From Chloroflexota bacterium (lineage in GTDB: Bacteria > Chloroflexota > Limnocylindria > Limnocylindrales > CSP1-4), in the NCBI GenBank assembly GCA_004298915.1, contig SCTE01000523.1:1-11540 (forward strand): a stretch of 11,540 bases of DNA. Direction: 5' to 3'. Made by a program: the position numbers and the translations under genes. Of the stretch, positions 9,020 through 11,540 are shown piece by piece. Under the pieces are notes generated by a model that saw only the letters and a program-made list of their open reading frames with translations, was not told where the DNA came from and searched no databases. The first letter of the stretch is position 1; every line of letters begins with the position of its first letter.

Positions 9020-9520
9020 ATGACCGACCGACCGCGACTTGCCCGCCACACGACCGTCGAGGCGTGCGAAGCCCTCCTCGACATCGGCCCGCTCCTCGTG
9101 CCCGAGGCCGCTGATCTCCGTGACGTCGTACGGGACGCTGCGCGCCATTCGGCGACTCGCCTGATCGGCGTCGTCGACGAAGTGGGTCGCCTCGTCGGCG
9201 TGATCCCGGTCACGCGGGTGGCCGAGAGCATCGTCGCTCGCGTCGTGCCGGAGGCCCTGTTCATCGATGTCGAGGACGCTGCCACGGCGAGCGAATTCAG
9301 CCACAGCGTCGAGGACCGAACGGCCCGGGACATCATGCTGCCCCCGGCGGCCGTCGCACGGTCGACGACCATCGGCGAGGCCTTCCGGCTGATGCACAAG
9401 CGCGGCCTCGGCGGCGTCTACATTGTCGATGACCAGCAGAAGCCCACCGGCTACCTCGATCTCCTCGAGCTCGCCCTCGTGTACGTCCGCCTCATGGGCG
9501 AGTCCGGAGAGCCCGCATGA
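9020..9520 (+). CDS. Small tandem CBS-domain protein
   Basis: A 166-residue soluble protein made of two CBS motifs and little else. CBS1 spans roughly residues 14-78 (GPLLVPEAADLRDVV...RLIGVVDEVGRLVGVIPVTRV). CBS2 spans roughly 100-160 (TARDIMLPPAAVARSTTIGEAF...GGVYIVDDQQKPTGYLDLLEL). Paired CBS motifs form a Bateman module that usually binds adenine nucleotides (AMP, ATP, SAM, c-di-AMP in some) and controls a partner. There is no fused catalytic or channel domain, so the partner is probably encoded nearby. Its stop overlaps the ATG of the following permease (ATGA), suggesting balanced, coupled synthesis. The start ATG at 9020 lacks a ribosome site and appears leaderless. Ligand and partner are inferred, not visible. 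Bases 8938-9019 upstream hold the hairpin and the -10 element only. Confidence 0.88.
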   Translation: MTDRPRLARHTTVEACEALLDIGPLLVPEAADLRDVVRDAARHSATRLIGVVDEVGRLVGVIPVTRVAESIVARVVPEALFIDVEDAATASEFSHSVEDRTARDIMLPPAAVARSTTIGEAFRLMHKRGLGGVYIVDDQQKPTGYLDLLELALVYVRLMGESGEPA

Positions 9521-10788
9521 TGGACCAGGTCACGATCGCCGCTGTCATCTTCCTGGTCACGTATGCCGTGATCGCGTCAGATCGGATCAACAAGACCATC
9601 GCCGCGCTGCTGGGCGGCCTGGCGATGATCGTGTTCAAGGTGATCGACCAGGAAGAGGGCTTCCACGCGGTCGACTTCAATGTCATCTTCCTGCTCGCCG
9701 GGATGATGGTGATGGCCGGGATCCTGCGCCGAACCGGCTTCTTCCAGTGGGTCGCGATCCGCTCGATCAAGGTGGCGGGTGGGCACCCGTTCCGGCTCAT
9801 GATCGTCCTGAGCATCGTCACCGCGGTCCTGTCGGCCTTGCTCGACAACGTCACCACGGTCGTCCTCATCGCGCCGGTCACGCTGTCGATCGCGTCGATC
9901 CTGGGGGTCAACCCGATCCCGTTCCTCGTTGCCGAGATCCTCGCCTCGAACATCGGCGGCACCGCGACCCTGATCGGGGATCCCCCGAACATCCTCGTCG
10001 GGTCGGCGTCGGGCCTCGACTTCGTCGCGTTCCTCACGAACATGGGCCCGGTCGCGCTCATCGTGTTCTTTGTGTTCCTGGCCACCCTGCGCGTCCTGTA
10101 CGGCGGCAAGCTCAGCGTGACGGCCGAGGCGCGCGAAGCCGCCCTCGGACTCGACGACACGGAGGTCATTTCCGACCCTCGGCTCCTGAAGCGGAGCCTC
10201 GTGGTCATCGGCCTCACGCTCGTCGCCTTCCTGCTCCACGGGCCCCTCGGCTACGAGCCGGCGACCGTCGCCCTGCTCGGGGCGACGATCCTCATGCTGA
10301 TCGCCGGCATGGACCCCGAAGCCGCCTATCACGAGGTCGAATGGCCGACCCTGTTCTTCTTCATCGGCCTGTTCATCCTGGTCGAGGGCGTCGTCCACGT
10401 CGGGATCATCCAGGCCATCGCCGACCGGCTGTTCGCGCTGACCGGTGGTGACGAGGCCGTGACCACCATCGGGCTCCTGTGGCTGAGCGGGATCGCGTCC
10501 GGGATCGTCGACAACATTCCCTACACCGCGACGATGATCCCGGTCGTGCGTGATCTCGGGGCGGCCGGCCTCGCGATCGAGCCGCTCTGGTGGGCCCTGG
10601 CGCTCGGTGCCTGCCTGGGCGGCAACGCGACCCTCATCGGCGCGTCGGCCAACGTCGTCGTCGCCAACCTGTCAGCTCGGGCCGGGCAGAAGATCACCTT
10701 CTCCGCGTTCCTGCCCTATGGCGCCCTGATCGTGTTCGAGTCCCTCGTCATCGCCACGATCTACGTCTGGCTGCGCTACCTCGCCTGA
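9517..10788 (+). CDS. ArsB/NhaD-type (ion transporter superfamily) permease
   Basis: A 423-residue membrane protein with about ten to twelve membrane segments in two similar halves, as in the ion transporter superfamily (ArsB, NhaD, SLC13/CitT and the P-protein group). The repeated signature is plain: SALLDNVTT (106-114) with SNIGGTATLIGDPPN (144-158) in the first half, and SGIVDNIPYTAT (328-339) with CLGGNATLIGASAN (366-379) in the second. These form the re-entrant hairpins and helix breaks that bind substrate. A polar loop at about 197-227 separates the halves. Substrate cannot be decided: arsenite, Na+/H+ exchange and anion uptake all occur in the superfamily. No arsR, arsC or arsA neighbour is present, so arsenic resistance should not be assumed. 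GGAG at 9506-9509 is its ribosome site; ATG 9517 overlaps the CBS gene stop, with ATG 9520 as a second choice. The 3' end is overlapped antisense by the convergent gene. Confidence 0.88.
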   Translation: MMDQVTIAAVIFLVTYAVIASDRINKTIAALLGGLAMIVFKVIDQEEGFHAVDFNVIFLLAGMMVMAGILRRTGFFQWVAIRSIKVAGGHPFRLMIVLSIVTAVLSALLDNVTTVVLIAPVTLSIASILGVNPIPFLVAEILASNIGGTATLIGDPPNILVGSASGLDFVAFLTNMGPVALIVFFVFLATLRVLYGGKLSVTAEAREAALGLDDTEVISDPRLLKRSLVVIGLTLVAFLLHGPLGYEPATVALLGATILMLIAGMDPEAAYHEVEWPTLFFFIGLFILVEGVVHVGIIQAIADRLFALTGGDEAVTTIGLLWLSGIASGIVDNIPYTATMIPVVRDLGAAGLAIEPLWWALALGACLGGNATLIGASANVVVANLSARAGQKITFSAFLPYGALIVFESLVIATIYVWLRYLA

Positions 10789-11540
10789 TCCACGCGCGCT
10801 GCCCGCACCTCCGGGACCGCCGGCATCTCCGCGCAGGCTCAGCCGCGCGAACAGGTGCATGTAGACATCGCGCCCGGCGGCCGTGATCGGAAGGGCGAGG
10901 ATCGCGCCGAGCAGCCCGCCGATCGTCGCCCCGAGGATCAGGGCCAGCATGACGATGCTCGGGTGAAGGTTGGTCGCGTCACCCTGGATCTTGGGCACGA
11001 GGAGGTTGTTCTCGAGCTGCTGGATCCCGAAGTACAGGATGAACGCGGCGGTGGTTGCCTCGATCCCGGCCGTTGCCGCCAGGAGGATCGCCGGGATCGC
11101 CGCCAGGATCGGCCCGATGATCGGCAGGAGCTCGAGTACGCCGGCGAGCACCGCCAGGAGCACGGCGAAGCGGGTGAAGATCGGGTTGACCGCCTCGCCA
11201 AGGACGATCAGCCCGATGAAGGTCCCGAGCCCGACCACGAGGCCGAGCAGGAGCTGCCCGCGGACCCATGATCCGAACACGCGGCCGACGATGGCGGTGA
11301 TCGCCTCGAGGTCCGGCAGCCATTCGCGCGGAATGGCCGACGCGAAGGCTCGACCGAGCGCGGGCCGGTCCTTGAGCACGAAGAAGGCGAAGACCGGCAC
11401 GATCAGGAGGGTAAGGACGGACACGACGATCGCGGTGGTCGCCTGGAGGACCGGCAGGAGGACGGTCGGATCGACCCCGAAGTCGCCGGCAGCGAGCTTG
11501 GCCAAGCGATCGTCGATCGCCTGTCGAATGGCCGGTGGCA
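10672..11540 (-). CDS. AI-2E/PerM family transporter (partial, N-terminus beyond window)
   Basis: The frame is open from the right window edge to a TGA at 10672, giving about 289 residues that lack the first membrane helices and the start codon; an in-frame TTG at 11505 is not the true start. Family signatures are LELLPIIGPILAAIPAILLA and, later, LENNLLVPKIQGDATNLHPS followed by a Gly-rich helix ending ILALPITAA. Members are polytopic membrane proteins named after AI-2 exporter TqsA, but many do other jobs, such as Na+/H+ antiport, so the substrate is unknown. After the last helix (about 10860) come some 60 polar, Gly/Asp/Glu-rich residues that do not look like the family. They are encoded across the 10-kb mark and antisense to the last 117 bp of the permease gene. 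The tail may be a real extension or the result of a lost ancestral stop. Confidence 0.85.
   Translation of the reverse strand, partial: PPAIRQAIDDRLAKLAAGDFGVDPTVLLPVLQATTAIVVSVLTLLIVPVFAFFVLKDRPALGRAFASAIPREWLPDLEAITAIVGRVFGSWVRGQLLLGLVVGLGTFIGLIVLGEAVNPIFTRFAVLLAVLAGVLELLPIIGPILAAIPAILLAATAGIEATTAAFILYFGIQQLENNLLVPKIQGDATNLHPSIVMLALILGATIGGLLGAILALPITAAGRDVYMHLFARLSLRGDAGGPGGAGSARGSGEVAQPDVDRGDDEGLEHDQGAIGQERGEGDLLPGPS

Noticed and set aside
9577..10398. 273-residue minus-strand frame opposite the permease
   Set aside because: Asp/Glu/Arg/Gln-rich translation characteristic of antisense to a membrane protein gene.
9517..10788. Arsenic resistance (ars) operon
   Set aside because: The permease belongs to the same superfamily as ArsB, but no arsR, arsC, arsA or arsD neighbour is present, and NhaD- or P-protein-like function is equally possible.

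Overview
The window is GC-rich bacterial chromosome built from two transcription units that run away from each other on either side of a 450-bp control region (about 4890-5336), followed by a two-gene transport unit and a convergent partial gene. GTG and TTG starts, 4-bp start/stop overlaps, one apparently leaderless gene and the gene content all suit a free-living, probably rod-shaped, GC-rich bacterium. Chloroflexota is my impression from protein style, but no gene in the window proves the phylum. No mobile element, CRISPR array, tRNA or rRNA was seen.

Leftward unit (minus strand, 4889 down to 1): parA, parB, gyrB, a PaaI-like hotdog thioesterase and an AlkD-like DNA alkylation repair glycosylase that is cut by the window edge. 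Three of the four junctions are 4-bp stop/start overlaps (parA/parB ATGA, parB/gyrB GTGA, thioesterase/alkD ATGA). The fourth, gyrB/thioesterase, overlaps by 11 bp or has a short gap depending on the start chosen. The unit therefore joins chromosome segregation, supercoiling and DNA repair in one translationally coupled message.

Control region (4890-5336): three copies of the chromosomal ParB site parS (consensus TGTTTCACGTGAAACA) lie within 120 bp. They are flanked by a leftward extended -10 promoter with a 15-bp palindrome at its predicted start site, and by a rightward promoter (TTGCCC-N17-GATACT) whose -35 lies in one arm of an 8-bp inverted repeat. Several smaller palindromes also occur here. 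parS clusters normally lie near oriC, and the outward orientation of both operons fits an origin-proximal position, but no DnaA-box cluster or AT-rich unwinding element is visible.

Rightward unit (5337-8937): mreD, mrdA (PBP2, the elongation transpeptidase) and rodA (the SEDS glycosyltransferase), the membrane core of the Rod complex. mreB and mreC, the usual upstream partners of mreD, are absent; the unit begins directly after parS.

Transport unit (9020-10788): a small tandem-CBS-domain protein whose stop overlaps the start of an ArsB/NhaD-type (ion transporter superfamily) permease. The arrangement suggests a nucleotide-sensing partner for the transporter. Converging from the right edge is an AI-2E/PerM family membrane protein, truncated at its N-terminus by the window, whose 3' end runs 117 bp antisense into the permease gene.

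The most notable feature is the parS cluster placed exactly between the par-gyrB operon and the elongasome operon, so that ParB spreading or condensates formed there could influence both promoters.
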